Assembly: GCA_021732085.1 (NCBI GenBank)
Contig: JAKFVQ010000019.1
Span: 1 to 64,000 of the forward strand
Origin: Candidatus Obscuribacterales bacterium
GTDB taxonomy: Bacteria; Cyanobacteriota; Vampirovibrionia; Obscuribacterales; Obscuribacteraceae
Direction of reading: 5' to 3'
DNA: 64,000 bases
The notes under the pieces are model-generated. The model saw only the letters and a list, made by a program, of their open reading frames with translations. It did no database searches and was not told the origin of the DNA. Both the position numbers and the translations under genes were made by a program. This document shows positions 19,130-28,408 of this stretch, one piece after another (position 1 is the first letter of the stretch; each line of letters starts with the position of its first letter).

Positions 19130-19168
19130 AAGTAGACGCATGATTCAAGAGCCGCCGCGAAGGTTGGG
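19088..19168 (+). promoter_or_regulatory. proS attenuator, candidate antiterminator pairing
   Basis: CCCAACC (19088-19094) is perfectly complementary to GGTTGGG (19162-19168), which overlaps the 3' arm and loop of the terminator. This pairing would exclude a complete terminator stem. It would be blocked by a ribosome that reads through to the leader stop codon at 19107-19109, and left free by one stalled at the first Pro codons. Geometry and complementarity are seen; function is inferred. Confidence 0.5.
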
Positions 19169-19179
19169 CTCTTTTTTTT
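19147..19179 (+). terminator. Intrinsic terminator upstream of proS
   Basis: AAGAGCC (19147-19153) pairs with GGCTCTT (19167-19173), with an inner CC/GG pair, followed by a run of eight T (19172-19179). It lies between the leader peptide and proS, not after a full gene, so it is best read as an attenuator. Confidence 0.85.
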
Positions 19180-19258
19180 CGCGTTTAGTTTTTAGCTGAG
19201 GATGCGTAGGCGCAGAATGCGTTGGAAGAATCCGAAGCGTTCAGAGAGGATATCAAAT

Positions 19259-20977
19259 ATGCGTTGGACAAAACTCTTCATTCCGACAATGCGCCACGAT
19301 CCGGCAGGTGTTCAAGCCGTCAGCCATGGGCTTTTAGCACGGGCAGGCTATATTCAACAGCTAATGGCCGGTGCTTATAGTTTGTTGCCACTTGCTCAGT
19401 TAGTCAGGCGCAGAATTATGGACATCATTCGCGACGAGATGAGTTCAATCGGAGCACAAGAATTCTTTCTTTCAGCACTTCAACCGCTAGAACTTTGGGA
19501 TGAGTCCGGAAGAACAAATGCAGTTGCCGATGTGATGTTCAGGTTGAAGGATCGAAAAGGCTCTGATATCGCGCTCGGATTGACTCATGAGGAAGTATTC
19601 ACATCAATTGCCAGAACGAATCTGACTTCTTATAGACAGCTGCCGCAGATCTGGTACCAGATGCAAACTAAATTTCGGGACGAATTACGACCGAAGGGCG
19701 GGCTTTTGCGCGTTCGCGAATTCACGATGAAAGATTCGTATTCCTTTGATGTTGATGAATCGGGTCTCGATGAGTCTTTTCAAGCACATCGTGACGCGTA
19801 TAAAAGGATCTTCTCTCGTTGTGGTCTCAACGCCATATGTGTTGATGCAAGCTCGGGTGCGATGGGTGGTGCCGGCTCAACAGAATTCATGATTTTCTCC
19901 GCCTCTGGTGAAGATTTGATTGTGACTTGTACCGAATGTGACTATGCAGCCAACATTGAAAAAGCCGAGGCGAAAATTGTTGATCATCCAGAGCATAGCG
20001 ACGGCGAATTCGAAAAAATTCACACGCCTGGTGTGCGAACCATAAAACAGCTTGAAGAATTTGGTGAGGGCTTTCCTGCCCATACGCAAATCAAAACGCT
20101 TGTCTATGTTGCAGACGGACGAATTGTCATTGCTCTTGTGCAAGGCGATCAAGAATTAAACGAGGCGAAATTGCAAAGCATTCTGGGCGCGGCCTCTTTG
20201 CGCCAGGCAACTGAGGCTGAAATAGTGGACACACTCCAAGCTTCACCGGGTTCTTTAGGCGCATGCGGCGTGGAATCTGGCGGCGGGGCTAAGGTGTCCA
20301 CCATTATTGCTGATAGGCGATTGCAGAAGCGAAAGAACATGGTGACCGGAGCTAACGAGAATGACTTTCACATAAAGGGTGTCAGCGTCGAGCGCCATAT
20401 CAAAGTAGATGAGTTCGTTGATTTGCATCGTGTCGGGCAAAATGATAATTGCGTTCGATGTGGAGCTGCATTCAAAATTGCAAATGCTCTTGAGCTTGGG
20501 CACATCTTCAAGCTCGGCACACGTTATTCGAGCACAATGAACGCCAATATTCTCCATGCTGACGGGAGCCGTAAGCCGATCCTCATGGGCTCTTATGGAA
20601 TTGGAGTCGAGCGCTTGATGGCTGCTATAGTCGAGCAGCACAACGATGATTTCGGAATAATTTGGCCAAGCTCTGTCGCCCCGTTCAGGGTAATCATCGT
20701 GCCTATTAATTGGCAAAACGAGCAGATGCAATCAGCTGCCCAGGGGCTCTACGATAAACTGCGCGCAGAAGGCATCGAAGTCCTTTTAGATGATCGAGAT
20801 GAACGAGCCGGTGTAAAATTCAACGATGCGGATCTAATCGGGATTCCCGTACGAATCACAGTCGGAAAAAAAGCTGGCGAAGGTATCTTCGAGATGAAAG
20901 AGCGTGCTGAGAAAAACTCCAAAGAGGTCAATGCCGAGCAGCTCATTGCGATGCTGCAAGGTCAGAGCTCGCTTTAG
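19259..20977 (+). CDS. proS: Prolyl-tRNA synthetase (bacterial type with editing insertion)
   Basis: A class II aminoacyl-tRNA synthetase that charges tRNA-Pro. The start ATG 19259 (protein begins MRWTKLFIPT, as in the family) has AGAGAGGA eight bases upstream. An earlier in-frame ATG at 19202 gives a basic extension not seen in the family. Motif 2 is at about 138-163 (FRDELRPKGG and REFTMKDSYSF) and motif 3 at about 441-457 (GSYGIGVERL). Between them lies the YbaK-like editing insertion (about 225-405, with NENDFHIKG), as in bacterial-type enzymes. The length of 572 residues is normal. Expression appears to be controlled by the leader/terminator arrangement directly upstream. Confidence 0.96.
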   Translation: MRWTKLFIPTMRHDPAGVQAVSHGLLARAGYIQQLMAGAYSLLPLAQLVRRRIMDIIRDEMSSIGAQEFFLSALQPLELWDESGRTNAVADVMFRLKDRKGSDIALGLTHEEVFTSIARTNLTSYRQLPQIWYQMQTKFRDELRPKGGLLRVREFTMKDSYSFDVDESGLDESFQAHRDAYKRIFSRCGLNAICVDASSGAMGGAGSTEFMIFSASGEDLIVTCTECDYAANIEKAEAKIVDHPEHSDGEFEKIHTPGVRTIKQLEEFGEGFPAHTQIKTLVYVADGRIVIALVQGDQELNEAKLQSILGAASLRQATEAEIVDTLQASPGSLGACGVESGGGAKVSTIIADRRLQKRKNMVTGANENDFHIKGVSVERHIKVDEFVDLHRVGQNDNCVRCGAAFKIANALELGHIFKLGTRYSSTMNANILHADGSRKPILMGSYGIGVERLMAAIVEQHNDDFGIIWPSSVAPFRVIIVPINWQNEQMQSAAQGLYDKLRAEGIEVLLDDRDERAGVKFNDADLIGIPVRITVGKKAGEGIFEMKERAEKNSKEVNAEQLIAMLQGQSSL

Positions 20978-20990
20978 ATGGCTAACGCAA

Positions 20991-21015
20991 AAGAGGTGCC
21001 GATATGGCACCTCTC
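20991..21015 (-). terminator. Terminator between convergent proS and glnN
   Basis: GAGGTGCC (20993-21000) and GGCACCTC (21006-21013) form an 8-bp perfect stem with a GATAT loop. On the minus strand it is followed by TTTT, fitting termination of glnN. On the plus strand the T run is lacking but the hairpin may still slow polymerase coming from proS. Confidence 0.7.
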
Positions 21016-21071
21016 GGCGATTCTCTTCCGTTACTCTAAACCTTCGACAGCATTTCTTTGCTGCTCGAGCT

Positions 21072-23321
21072 TTAGTAGATGTAGAGCATTTCGCGGAACT
21101 TAGGGAGCGGCCACAGGGAATCGTCAACGAGTCCTTCAAGCTCGTCTGCGACACTGCGGACTGCGTTCATTGCTGGGATCACTTTTTCTTGATAAAAGCG
21201 GGCATGAGAGAGAAGGTCCGAATCGCCTTCATCGACTTCATGGCTGATCGCATCTAGATGCTCAAGGTTCAGCTTCAATTTATTGATGCGCTCAGTGACT
21301 TCGCGAATCATCTTCTCTTGCGGTCCTAGCTCCAGCCCTTGTACTGCATTCTTGGTTTGCAGAACGGCTGTCGCCAATCTGGATTGGTACTCCATGGCCG
21401 CTGGGAGGATCATTGTTGTTCCAATTTGAATGGTGATCAGCGCTTCGATATTGATTGTTTTGCAGTATCCCTCAAGCATGATGCTATAGCGGCTGGTCAA
21501 TTCGTCTTCACTGAGAACATTGAAGCGCTTAAACAGATCCTTAGTTTCAGCACTGACAAGAACAGGAAGTGCTTCAACGGTGTTGTGCAAGTTCGGCAGT
21601 CCACGGCGGGCTGCCTCTTCGTGCCATTCTTTCGAATAGTTGTCGCCATTGAAGATTACTCGCTGATTTTCAGTAAGGACTTCTTTGACTATTTTTTGTA
21701 CGGCCTCTCTGAGTTCGGCTCCGCCTTTCAAAGCTTCTTCAATTTTTGTGGACATGTAATCGAGTGAATCGGCGACCATCGTGTTCAGAACTGTGTTTGG
21801 CCAACCGATTGATTGGCTTGAGCCCACGGCGCGGAACTCGAACTTGTTACCAGTGAACGCAAATGGTGATGTGCGGTTACGGTCCGAATCATCACGCGGT
21901 AATTCCGGCAATGTGCCGATGCCAATTGCAAGAGTTCTTGGACCGGCATCTCCTGATGCTGCTTTTCCAGAGACGATCACTTCGACAATCTCTTTTAGTT
22001 TGTCGCCGAGATAGATGCTCATGATTGCAGGTGGCGCTTCGTTCGCGCCGAGGCGATGATCGTTGGCAGCTGTCGCAATGCTAGCTCTCAACAAGGCGCC
22101 ATACTTGTTGACCGCCCGGATGACGGCTGTTAATACGACCAGAAACTGTTTATTCTCATATGGTGTGCTGCCGGGTTCAAGAAGATTGTTTCCTTGATCA
22201 TCTGCCATAGACCAGTTGTTGTGTTTGCCGCTACCGTTGATGCCGGTAAAGGGCTTCTCGTGGAACAGGCAGCGGAAGCCATGCTTCTGCGCTGTTTTTT
22301 TGAATACTTCCATCAGCACCATGTTGTGATCGGTGGCGATGTTGCTTGATTCAAAAACTGGTGCAACTTCAAATTGCGCCGGTGCAACTTCGTTGTGTCG
22401 CGTCTTAACTGGAACACCTAGTTTGTAGAGTTCTGCTTCCGAATCCATCATGAAAGAGAGAACTCTTTCTTTGATTGAGCCCCAATAATGGTCTTCCATT
22501 TCCTGACCTTTAGGCGGCTTGGCGCCGAAAAGCGCGCGCCCGCAGTTGATCAAATCGGGACGCAGAACGTGGAAGGCCTCATCTATAAGGAAGTACTCTT
22601 GCTCCGGTCCAACGGTGCAGATGACTCTCTTAACTTGTGAGTTACCGAGCACTCTAAGAAGGCGTTGTCCTTCGCGATTGACCGCATCGAGCGAACGCAG
22701 CAATGGTGTCTTCTTGTCGAGAGCATGTCCGCTGTAAGAGCAGAATACGGTCGGAATACAAAGCGTTTTTCCGTTGATGCTCTCCATGATAAAGGCCGGG
22801 CTGGTCGGGTCCCAACCTGTATAACCACGAGCTTCGAACGTTGAGCGAATTCCACCTGAGGGAAAGCTTGATGCGTCAGGCTCACCTTGAATCAAGTTGC
22901 GTCCCGAGAACTCGAGAATAGCGCCTTCGTCTTCACTGGAGGTAAGGAATGAATCGTGCTTCTCTGCAGTCAATCCAGTCATCGGCATGAACCAGTGAGT
23001 GAAGTGCGAGGCACCGCGGCTGATGGCCCAATCCTTCATCGCGTTGGCAACGACGTCTGCCAACGATGGATCGAGCCGTTCGCCGTAATCGAGGCAGCGG
23101 ACGACTGCTTTGTATACGGTCTTTGGAAGCAAGGTTCGCATTGTGGCACGATTGAAAACATTTGTGCCGAACACTTCCGCGATCGGAGTCTTTGTGTAAT
23201 CGAAAGAAGCTTTTACCGGCTGTCTCTCCTGGACAGTTTGAATAGCGTTTTGTCTTTTGTCGCCGGAGCCGTTACTAGAACTCATTCTCGAAGATGCCCT
23301 ATTAATGATTGAGTTGACCAT
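21072..23321 (-). CDS. glnN: Glutamine synthetase type III
   Basis: An ATP-dependent ammonia-assimilating enzyme of the large GSIII class, found in Bacteroidetes, some Cyanobacteria and others. The length of 749 residues is near the GSIII norm of about 700-730. It carries the family sequence near the N-terminus (VFGTNVFNRATMR), the FHEKPF.GINGSGKHNNWS catalytic region and GANEAPPAI. The start ATG 23321 has a GAGGGGGAAAG ribosome binding site; ATG at residue 13 is an alternative. The yjbQ-like gene lies 55 bases upstream on the same strand and the two may be co-transcribed. No GlnB or NtcA-type gene is nearby. Confidence 0.95.
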   Translation of the reverse strand: MVNSIINRASSRMSSSNGSGDKRQNAIQTVQERQPVKASFDYTKTPIAEVFGTNVFNRATMRTLLPKTVYKAVVRCLDYGERLDPSLADVVANAMKDWAISRGASHFTHWFMPMTGLTAEKHDSFLTSSEDEGAILEFSGRNLIQGEPDASSFPSGGIRSTFEARGYTGWDPTSPAFIMESINGKTLCIPTVFCSYSGHALDKKTPLLRSLDAVNREGQRLLRVLGNSQVKRVICTVGPEQEYFLIDEAFHVLRPDLINCGRALFGAKPPKGQEMEDHYWGSIKERVLSFMMDSEAELYKLGVPVKTRHNEVAPAQFEVAPVFESSNIATDHNMVLMEVFKKTAQKHGFRCLFHEKPFTGINGSGKHNNWSMADDQGNNLLEPGSTPYENKQFLVVLTAVIRAVNKYGALLRASIATAANDHRLGANEAPPAIMSIYLGDKLKEIVEVIVSGKAASGDAGPRTLAIGIGTLPELPRDDSDRNRTSPFAFTGNKFEFRAVGSSQSIGWPNTVLNTMVADSLDYMSTKIEEALKGGAELREAVQKIVKEVLTENQRVIFNGDNYSKEWHEEAARRGLPNLHNTVEALPVLVSAETKDLFKRFNVLSEDELTSRYSIMLEGYCKTINIEALITIQIGTTMILPAAMEYQSRLATAVLQTKNAVQGLELGPQEKMIREVTERINKLKLNLEHLDAISHEVDEGDSDLLSHARFYQEKVIPAMNAVRSVADELEGLVDDSLWPLPKFREMLYIY

Positions 23322-23376
23322 TCGATTTGCTTTCCCCCTCTATTAGTATTTTGATCATGCAAACTTTTATTGAAAA

Positions 23377-23808
23377 TCAGGCTCCCATAGCCTTGAGAAT
23401 CACTCGCTTCTTACGCTTTCCATCGAACTCAGCGTAGAAAATCTGCTCCCAAGGTCCAAGATCAAGCTTTCCTTCTGTTATCGGAATCGTAACCTGGTGG
23501 TTTATGAGAATACGCTTGAGGTGCGCATCGCCATTTGTTTCACCGGTACGATGATGTTTGTAATCCGGATTCTCCGGCGCAAGTTGCTCGAGCCATTGAT
23601 CGATATCCTCAATCAGACCATTTTCCCAGTCGTTGACGTAAACACCGGCGGTGATATGCATAGCGGAGACGAGAACAAAGCCTTCCTTAATACCGCTTTC
23701 CTGCACGAATTCAGCAATGTCGTCAGTGATTCGAATGTATTCGCGTGTCTTCTTGGTATTGAACCAGAGGTATTTTGTATATGTTTTGAGCCCGTCTGAA
23801 ACCTTCAT
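23377..23808 (-). CDS. YjbQ/UPF0047 family protein
   Basis: A 143-residue member of the YjbQ family, small homotrimer-like enzymes for which weak thiamine-phosphate synthase activity has been described. Family motifs are visible: [15 protein letters not shown] (about 48-62), H-HRTGE and NGDAHLKR (about 85-98), and [21 protein letters not shown] near the end. The conserved His, Asn, Asp and Glu of the putative metal site are present. Length is normal. It lies directly upstream of glnN on the same strand. Confidence 0.9.
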   Translation of the reverse strand: MKVSDGLKTYTKYLWFNTKKTREYIRITDDIAEFVQESGIKEGFVLVSAMHITAGVYVNDWENGLIEDIDQWLEQLAPENPDYKHHRTGETNGDAHLKRILINHQVTIPITEGKLDLGPWEQIFYAEFDGKRKKRVILKAMGA

Positions 23809-23986
23809 CGATCCCCCGAAAGTCTCTCAATTCTCAATCCCGCCATGATTTTAATGGCGTTAACGGCTTCTATGTCAGCGATGCGAGATCGGCTTGAAAA
23901 GAAGTCCGGCTAAGAATGAGCACCCAGACAGTTTAGCGCTTTAATCTAGAAACTACATTTATTTGTTGCTGAACGCTTCAAATCTG

Positions 23987-25255
23987 CTAATAACCGCGAA
24001 TTCGCTCTAGAAGCTTGGACATTCCGGGCTTAGTGAGGAGATTTGTAGGCGACTGCATGGACTCAATGTTAAGTCTGTCCGTAAATCTTGATAGATTATT
24101 TACAGCATCGTTGTAATTCACCGGCTTGGCATTTGTTGCAATAAGCCTGTTTTCCGCTCCTGACCAGCGAAGATTAACTCCTACTGCAAGCTCCCGTTTG
24201 GGATCCAATACCAAAGTTGCCATGGTGTTTGATTCCAGTTCAGTTTGCAATGCTGCTGCTGCTGCTGCATTGCCTGTTTTGCGAAGCTTCAGGATTTCCT
24301 CTGCTTGCACTGCCCGTCCTTCGTGAAATACAAGGACTCCGTCCTTTGGCAGCGAAACAATTCCGGCTTTGCGAACGGATAAGAAATCGCCGCTAGTCGG
24401 AAGGATTTCAGATTCGTGTGTATGGAAAGCGTAGTCTTTTCGTCCGCCAATAAAGGTTTCTTGTGACGTTCCAGGCAGTCGTGAACTGACTTTGAGCTTA
24501 GCACCGTCAAGCTTCAATATTCGTGCATCTTCAATGCCACGCCAGGGCGTTGATCTTGTCAAATCATCGGCGGCATGAAAAAGATTCAGCCCTCGCTCGC
24601 TATTGGCTAACGGAAGGGATTTTACGTCCGGTCCTACGAAGTGAAGTTTCTCCGGAACCACCTTCCTGAGGGGGAATTCCAGCTTCGCTTGAACGGAATT
24701 TGCAATCGAATTGAGCCTCTCGAATTTCGGAGAAACGCGCAGTCCTAATTTTATTCCTGCCACCATTGCCGGTGCCGTCTCAAAAAGGTCAGCGCCAAGC
24801 CGGGCTAGGGAGTCACTGCCCTGCTCGGCTAACGCTTTTTGTGCAAATACCGTTTCGGCAGAAAGCGCATCGCGCGAGAATTTCAAGGTAGACTCGGCCG
24901 CAACGAATGTAGAGGCAATGCCTACTCCCGAAAGGATAGTTTTTGCTGCCACTGGTGACCGAGCCAGTGCAATCGCTGATACTATCCCGATACCACCTGC
25001 GGTACCAACCTTCAGCGCCGTTCCTGCTATGTTATTTTCAATGTCGTCCGCCAAAGTGCTTACCACTTTACCGGGCACTTGGCTCAGCGTGTCTGCATAG
25101 ACTTTTCCAAGACGATTGAGAACACCCTCTCTTTGCAGATTGCTATCGAGCAGGTCTGCGTTATTCTGATTCTCGGACACAGAAAGCAAAGACAGGCGAT
25201 TCTCCGAAGAGTTCGCCTTTTCTATTCCTGAGGGAAAATCTCTCCCGTCTGCCAT
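23987..25255 (-). CDS. Unknown protein with a JAMM-like HTH...TSGD motif
   Basis: 422 residues from ATG 25255, with GAGGG just upstream; a TTG at 25264 is possible. Residues about 80-125 are a Gly/Ala-rich hydrophobic stretch that could be membrane-associated. In the second half, near residues 273-286, is HTHESEILPTSGDF. This resembles the H-x-H-x(n)-S/T-x-x-D metal site of JAB/MPN (JAMM) isopeptidase-like domains, within a beta-rich context. I cannot confirm the fold, and the preceding conserved glutamate is not evident. No signal peptide. Candidate roles include a metallopeptidase or a secreted effector, both speculative. Confidence 0.55.
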   Translation of the reverse strand: MADGRDFPSGIEKANSSENRLSLLSVSENQNNADLLDSNLQREGVLNRLGKVYADTLSQVPGKVVSTLADDIENNIAGTALKVGTAGGIGIVSAIALARSPVAAKTILSGVGIASTFVAAESTLKFSRDALSAETVFAQKALAEQGSDSLARLGADLFETAPAMVAGIKLGLRVSPKFERLNSIANSVQAKLEFPLRKVVPEKLHFVGPDVKSLPLANSERGLNLFHAADDLTRSTPWRGIEDARILKLDGAKLKVSSRLPGTSQETFIGGRKDYAFHTHESEILPTSGDFLSVRKAGIVSLPKDGVLVFHEGRAVQAEEILKLRKTGNAAAAAALQTELESNTMATLVLDPKRELAVGVNLRWSGAENRLIATNAKPVNYNDAVNNLSRFTDRLNIESMQSPTNLLTKPGMSKLLERIRGY

Positions 25256-25328
25256 GACCCTCAAATCGCTCCAAGCACTCGAATATCCTAAGATACCCGC
25301 AGGCTGGTGTCTTTGGGGAAACTACGAG

Positions 25329-26489
25329 CTAGCGGGTGCTGCTCTGCGTGATGCTTGGATCAAGTGCCAGGGCCTGTCTGAAAGCCTCTTTCGCTTCAGC
25401 CTTTTCACCCTTTTGTTCTAAAACGCGTCCCAAATGCTGCCAAAGGTTGGCGTGGCTTGGGCTTAAGGTCACGGCTACCTTTAATTCGCGGCTGGCTGTA
25501 TCCAGGTCGCCACGTTTTTCTGCCATCCAGCCCAGGTCGACATGATATGCGGCAGCTTTAGGCTGAGATTTGATAGCCTCTTCCAATGCTGATTCCGCTT
25601 CGCTCATTTTGCCGTTGGCGGCTAGGAAGTAAGCTAAGTCGGCTCTTGCTGAACCGTCATGCGGTGCAAGCTCGAAAGTCTTTCGGTAGTGAGATTCGGC
25701 CCGGTTGAAATCGCCCATGTTCGAGTAGGCGTACGCTAATGAACGTTGAATTGCGCAATCTTCAGGTGCCAGGTTAGCTGCCCACTCAAGCTCCACGGCC
25801 GCGTCCTTCCATTTTTGCTGCCGGCAATAGCTCAAGCCCTTTTTGTAGTGCTGTACCATGCCATTCTCGATGAGATTATTTGCTTCTTCATTGCTTAAAG
25901 GTATTGGCTCACCAAGACCTACAGTCATCATGAATTCTGCCACCGATCGAGCTAGATTCAGCTTCATCAGTGAAACCAGGCACTGGTCTCTGTGTGCAAT
26001 TTGCAGTTCTGGGGAGGCGAGAAGCGCCAGGTCAAGCTCTGTCTGTGCCAGATCCCAGTCCATTTGACCCATGTAGACACGGGCGAGGTTCCAATGTTGA
26101 ATAGCTCTTTCTCTTGCTAGCTCAGGATTCTCACCGCCAGTTAGCTCATCGAGACTTTCAAAAACAGAGCCTTCTTTGGCTGGCGCTGTCCCCTCTGCTG
26201 CTGCTAGATCGGTCGAATTAGACTGCGCCGTTTCTGTGGCTTGGGAAGTTTGCTGGCTAGCGGTTTTGCTGTCTGCAGTTTGGGCTGGGTTCGAACCCGT
26301 TGCCGCTGGGCTTCTGTCCGCTTGTGCTGCCGGTTGACCAGCACTTACTTTCGATTGGCTGGCAGTAGAGCTGCCTTCATCACTTTGCGGCGCAGCAAAA
26401 GAAAGTGGAGCCAGGAACAGGCTCAGCGAAACGGCTAACGGAATAGCTTTCGAAATGAATTGATTGGAAATACAGCGACTTGCCGACAT
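25329..26489 (-). CDS. Exported tetratricopeptide repeat protein
   Basis: A 386-residue protein with a Sec signal peptide (hydrophobic core at about 16-32 and an SFAA-P cleavage-like site). An Ala/Ser/Thr/Gln-rich low-complexity linker follows (about 35-110), then at least five TPR units (about 125-380), including WNLARVYMGQMDWDLAQ, LAYAYSNMGDFNRAESHY, LGWMAEKRGDLDTA and LGRVLEQKGEKAEAKEAF. The start ATG 26489 has GAGAGGG upstream. It probably mediates protein interactions in the periplasm. No partner is indicated by the neighbours. Confidence 0.8.
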   Translation of the reverse strand: MSASRCISNQFISKAIPLAVSLSLFLAPLSFAAPQSDEGSSTASQSKVSAGQPAAQADRSPAATGSNPAQTADSKTASQQTSQATETAQSNSTDLAAAEGTAPAKEGSVFESLDELTGGENPELARERAIQHWNLARVYMGQMDWDLAQTELDLALLASPELQIAHRDQCLVSLMKLNLARSVAEFMMTVGLGEPIPLSNEEANNLIENGMVQHYKKGLSYCRQQKWKDAAVELEWAANLAPEDCAIQRSLAYAYSNMGDFNRAESHYRKTFELAPHDGSARADLAYFLAANGKMSEAESALEEAIKSQPKAAAYHVDLGWMAEKRGDLDTASRELKVAVTLSPSHANLWQHLGRVLEQKGEKAEAKEAFRQALALDPSITQSSTR

Positions 26490-26706
26490 GCAAATCCCTC
26501 TCAGGTTGCCTACAAATAAATTATGCCATTAACCTTGTTTCAGGTCTAAAGCATTTTCGCGGCAGTTTGTTCAGGTTTTTCCCTAGTTGACCTGAAGAGG
26601 CAGCAGCCACCGAGGGATTGCCCATTTCTCGGGGCTGAACAAAATGTCACAGTTCCCAAGAGTCAGTTAGAGCCGCTCTCATTTGATTCTGTGCTTATGA
26701 GAATGG

Positions 26707-27564
26707 CTAGACCGAAACAATGCACATATTGTGCTTTTCGGCGAATTCGATCATTTCATCGCGCTCGACGACCATGGTTTCGTTGGCTTCGACAGCGAGA
26801 ACGCCGCCTGGGCGCGGTCCACACATAGAATTGAGTGTGTTCAAGCCAACAGTTGGGATGTCGAAACGCTGATCTTGTCCTGGTTTTGCGACTTTGACTA
26901 CGACGACCGGATTTCTTGCCAGTTCAACGGCGCGGCGGATAGCCTCGTCTGTCCCTTCGATTGCTTCAATTGCCAGAATCATTTCTTCGCGAACGACAAC
27001 AGTCTGACCGATGTCTAGTCTGGCTATTTCTTTGGCGATGCGCTTTCCATACGCGATATCTGCATACTCCTGGGCTGTCGGTTGGCGCTTTGTGAGCACG
27101 CCAATGTCCGGAAATAGTTCTGTGAGAAACTCGGCTTGGGTGCGGACGGTTATACCTTTGCTTTCCAGCAGTTCGCCTGTTGCTCTCTGGATGCTGTCAT
27201 CGCTGAAGTCGCTCAGCTTGCTGAGTTCACGAACGGCAGTCCAATCTAGTTTGGCAATATTCTTCAGAAGGTCCAGTTTCGGCACCTTCCCAACAAATAC
27301 GATCTGTTTTACGAACTCATCTTGCAATAACTTGAGGTTGCGTCCAATCTGACCTGGAGCCACTAAATAAGCTTTATGGCAGTGTGATTCAACTCGTGCG
27401 TGAGCTTCTTCGCTCAAGCAGAGCGCCACGACTTTATAGCCCTTCTCGTGAGCGTTGCGCGCTAGTATCCCTGGCAGCTTGCCGTCTCCGGCAACCAGTC
27501 CTAAGATTTCACCATTACCGGCTTCTGCCGATTTACGTTTTATTGTAGTACTTGCACTTGTCAC
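26707..27564 (-). CDS. lpxI: UDP-2,3-diacylglucosamine pyrophosphatase LpxI-like
   Basis: An LpxI (DUF1009) family protein, which in lipid A synthesis hydrolyses UDP-2,3-diacylglucosamine to lipid X. Family landmarks are GLVAGDGKLPGILA near the start, PGQIGRNLKLL, VGKVPK, VVVREEMILAIEAIEGTDEAI and FDIPTVGLNTL near the end. I favour GTG 27564, which gives 285 residues, close to the family norm. The frame stays open to TTG 27681, which would add about 39 atypical basic residues behind an AAGGA site. The presence of this gene supports an outer membrane. No other lpx gene is in the window. Confidence 0.85.
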   Translation of the reverse strand: MTSASTTIKRKSAEAGNGEILGLVAGDGKLPGILARNAHEKGYKVVALCLSEEAHARVESHCHKAYLVAPGQIGRNLKLLQDEFVKQIVFVGKVPKLDLLKNIAKLDWTAVRELSKLSDFSDDSIQRATGELLESKGITVRTQAEFLTELFPDIGVLTKRQPTAQEYADIAYGKRIAKEIARLDIGQTVVVREEMILAIEAIEGTDEAIRRAVELARNPVVVVKVAKPGQDQRFDIPTVGLNTLNSMCGPRPGGVLAVEANETMVVERDEMIEFAEKHNMCIVSV

Positions 27565-27695
27565 GATTATCAATCCAGGTTGGGGTCCAAATCGAGTTCT
27601 TTTAAACCAGATGCCAAGTTTAGCACTGGGCTGCTGGAGTTTCCCGTCCCTGTTTCTAATCCAGAATGGACGATTCCTCAAGTCATTTCCTTGAG

Positions 27696-27720
27696 CCCCG
27701 GGCTATTTGAGCCCTTGGGG
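27696..27720. promoter_or_regulatory. GC-rich hairpin upstream of lpxI
   Basis: CCCC-GGGCT (27696-27704) pairs with AGCCC and GGGG (27110-based arms at 27710-27714 and 27717-27720) around an ATTTG loop. It lies in the spacer between lpxI and the divergent secreted-protein gene. No T run follows on either side. A role in messenger structure or as a binding site is only a guess. Confidence 0.3.
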
Positions 27721-27850
27721 AGACGATGTCAGTGTAATGGTCCTTGACATGAATTGCCCTTTGTGGCTTAAATTGGGTTAATAGATGCTCCCTTGTTGGG
27801 GCTGGGAATGTAATAACTAGTTCTATCGGGTGTTCAAAGGAATGAAGTCG

Positions 27851-28408
27851 ATGAAATACGAAATGGTTTTTGCGATGGCACTAACTGCTTTAGTGTCGGT
27901 GTCGACTGCTCCCGCTACGGCCCAGTACCGCAACGATAATCCGAATATCCGAAACTTCTATATGGCACGCCAGCAAATCCAAATAATGGATGATGCTCCA
28001 CAGGTCAATGACATGCGCACTAATCCCGGTGCTGGTCAAGCTGGTGGAGCGCCGGCAGTTGCAGCACCGCAGCCGTTGCCCAGAGCTAGCTTCAATAGTT
28101 ACATGGGTGCATACAATGGTGGCAATGCTAGATCTGGTTTGCCGCAAGTTGTGAACGGCGTGCCTCCAAAGCTGCCGTCTGCTCCTGAGCGGACCGGGTT
28201 GAAAGCCAATGCCGGTAAATTGAAAATGAAGTCCACTCCATCTGTTGCAAAAGGACCGACGGTGGCCAAATCATATAAACAGTATGAGACTTATGGTTCG
28301 GCACCTTCGGCGGGCTCGCCCCCCGCTGGCGGATCGCTGTTGAATACAAATACCTCAGTCAAGGGCAGCGTTCTGCATTGGAACAAACGACGTTCTGGTG
28401 GCTATTAG
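27851..28408 (+). CDS. Small secreted protein of unknown function
   Basis: 185 residues from ATG 27851, with AAAGGA nine bases upstream; upstream GTG 27830 and ATG 27842 are less likely. Residues 1-25 form a Sec signal peptide ending in ATAQ. The mature part is rich in Pro, Ala, Gly, Asn and Lys, with an N-terminal NIRNFYMARQQIQIMDD segment and no cysteine. It has no recognisable domain. Its stop codon directly abuts the stop of the convergent nucleotidyltransferase gene. Confidence 0.7.
   Translation: MKYEMVFAMALTALVSVSTAPATAQYRNDNPNIRNFYMARQQIQIMDDAPQVNDMRTNPGAGQAGGAPAVAAPQPLPRASFNSYMGAYNGGNARSGLPQVVNGVPPKLPSAPERTGLKANAGKLKMKSTPSVAKGPTVAKSYKQYETYGSAPSAGSPPAGGSLLNTNTSVKGSVLHWNKRRSGGY

Noticed and set aside
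18870-19200. T-box riboswitch upstream of proS
   Set aside because: I saw no T-box consensus (AGGGUGGNACCGCG-like). A translated Pro-rich frame plus terminator explains the region better.
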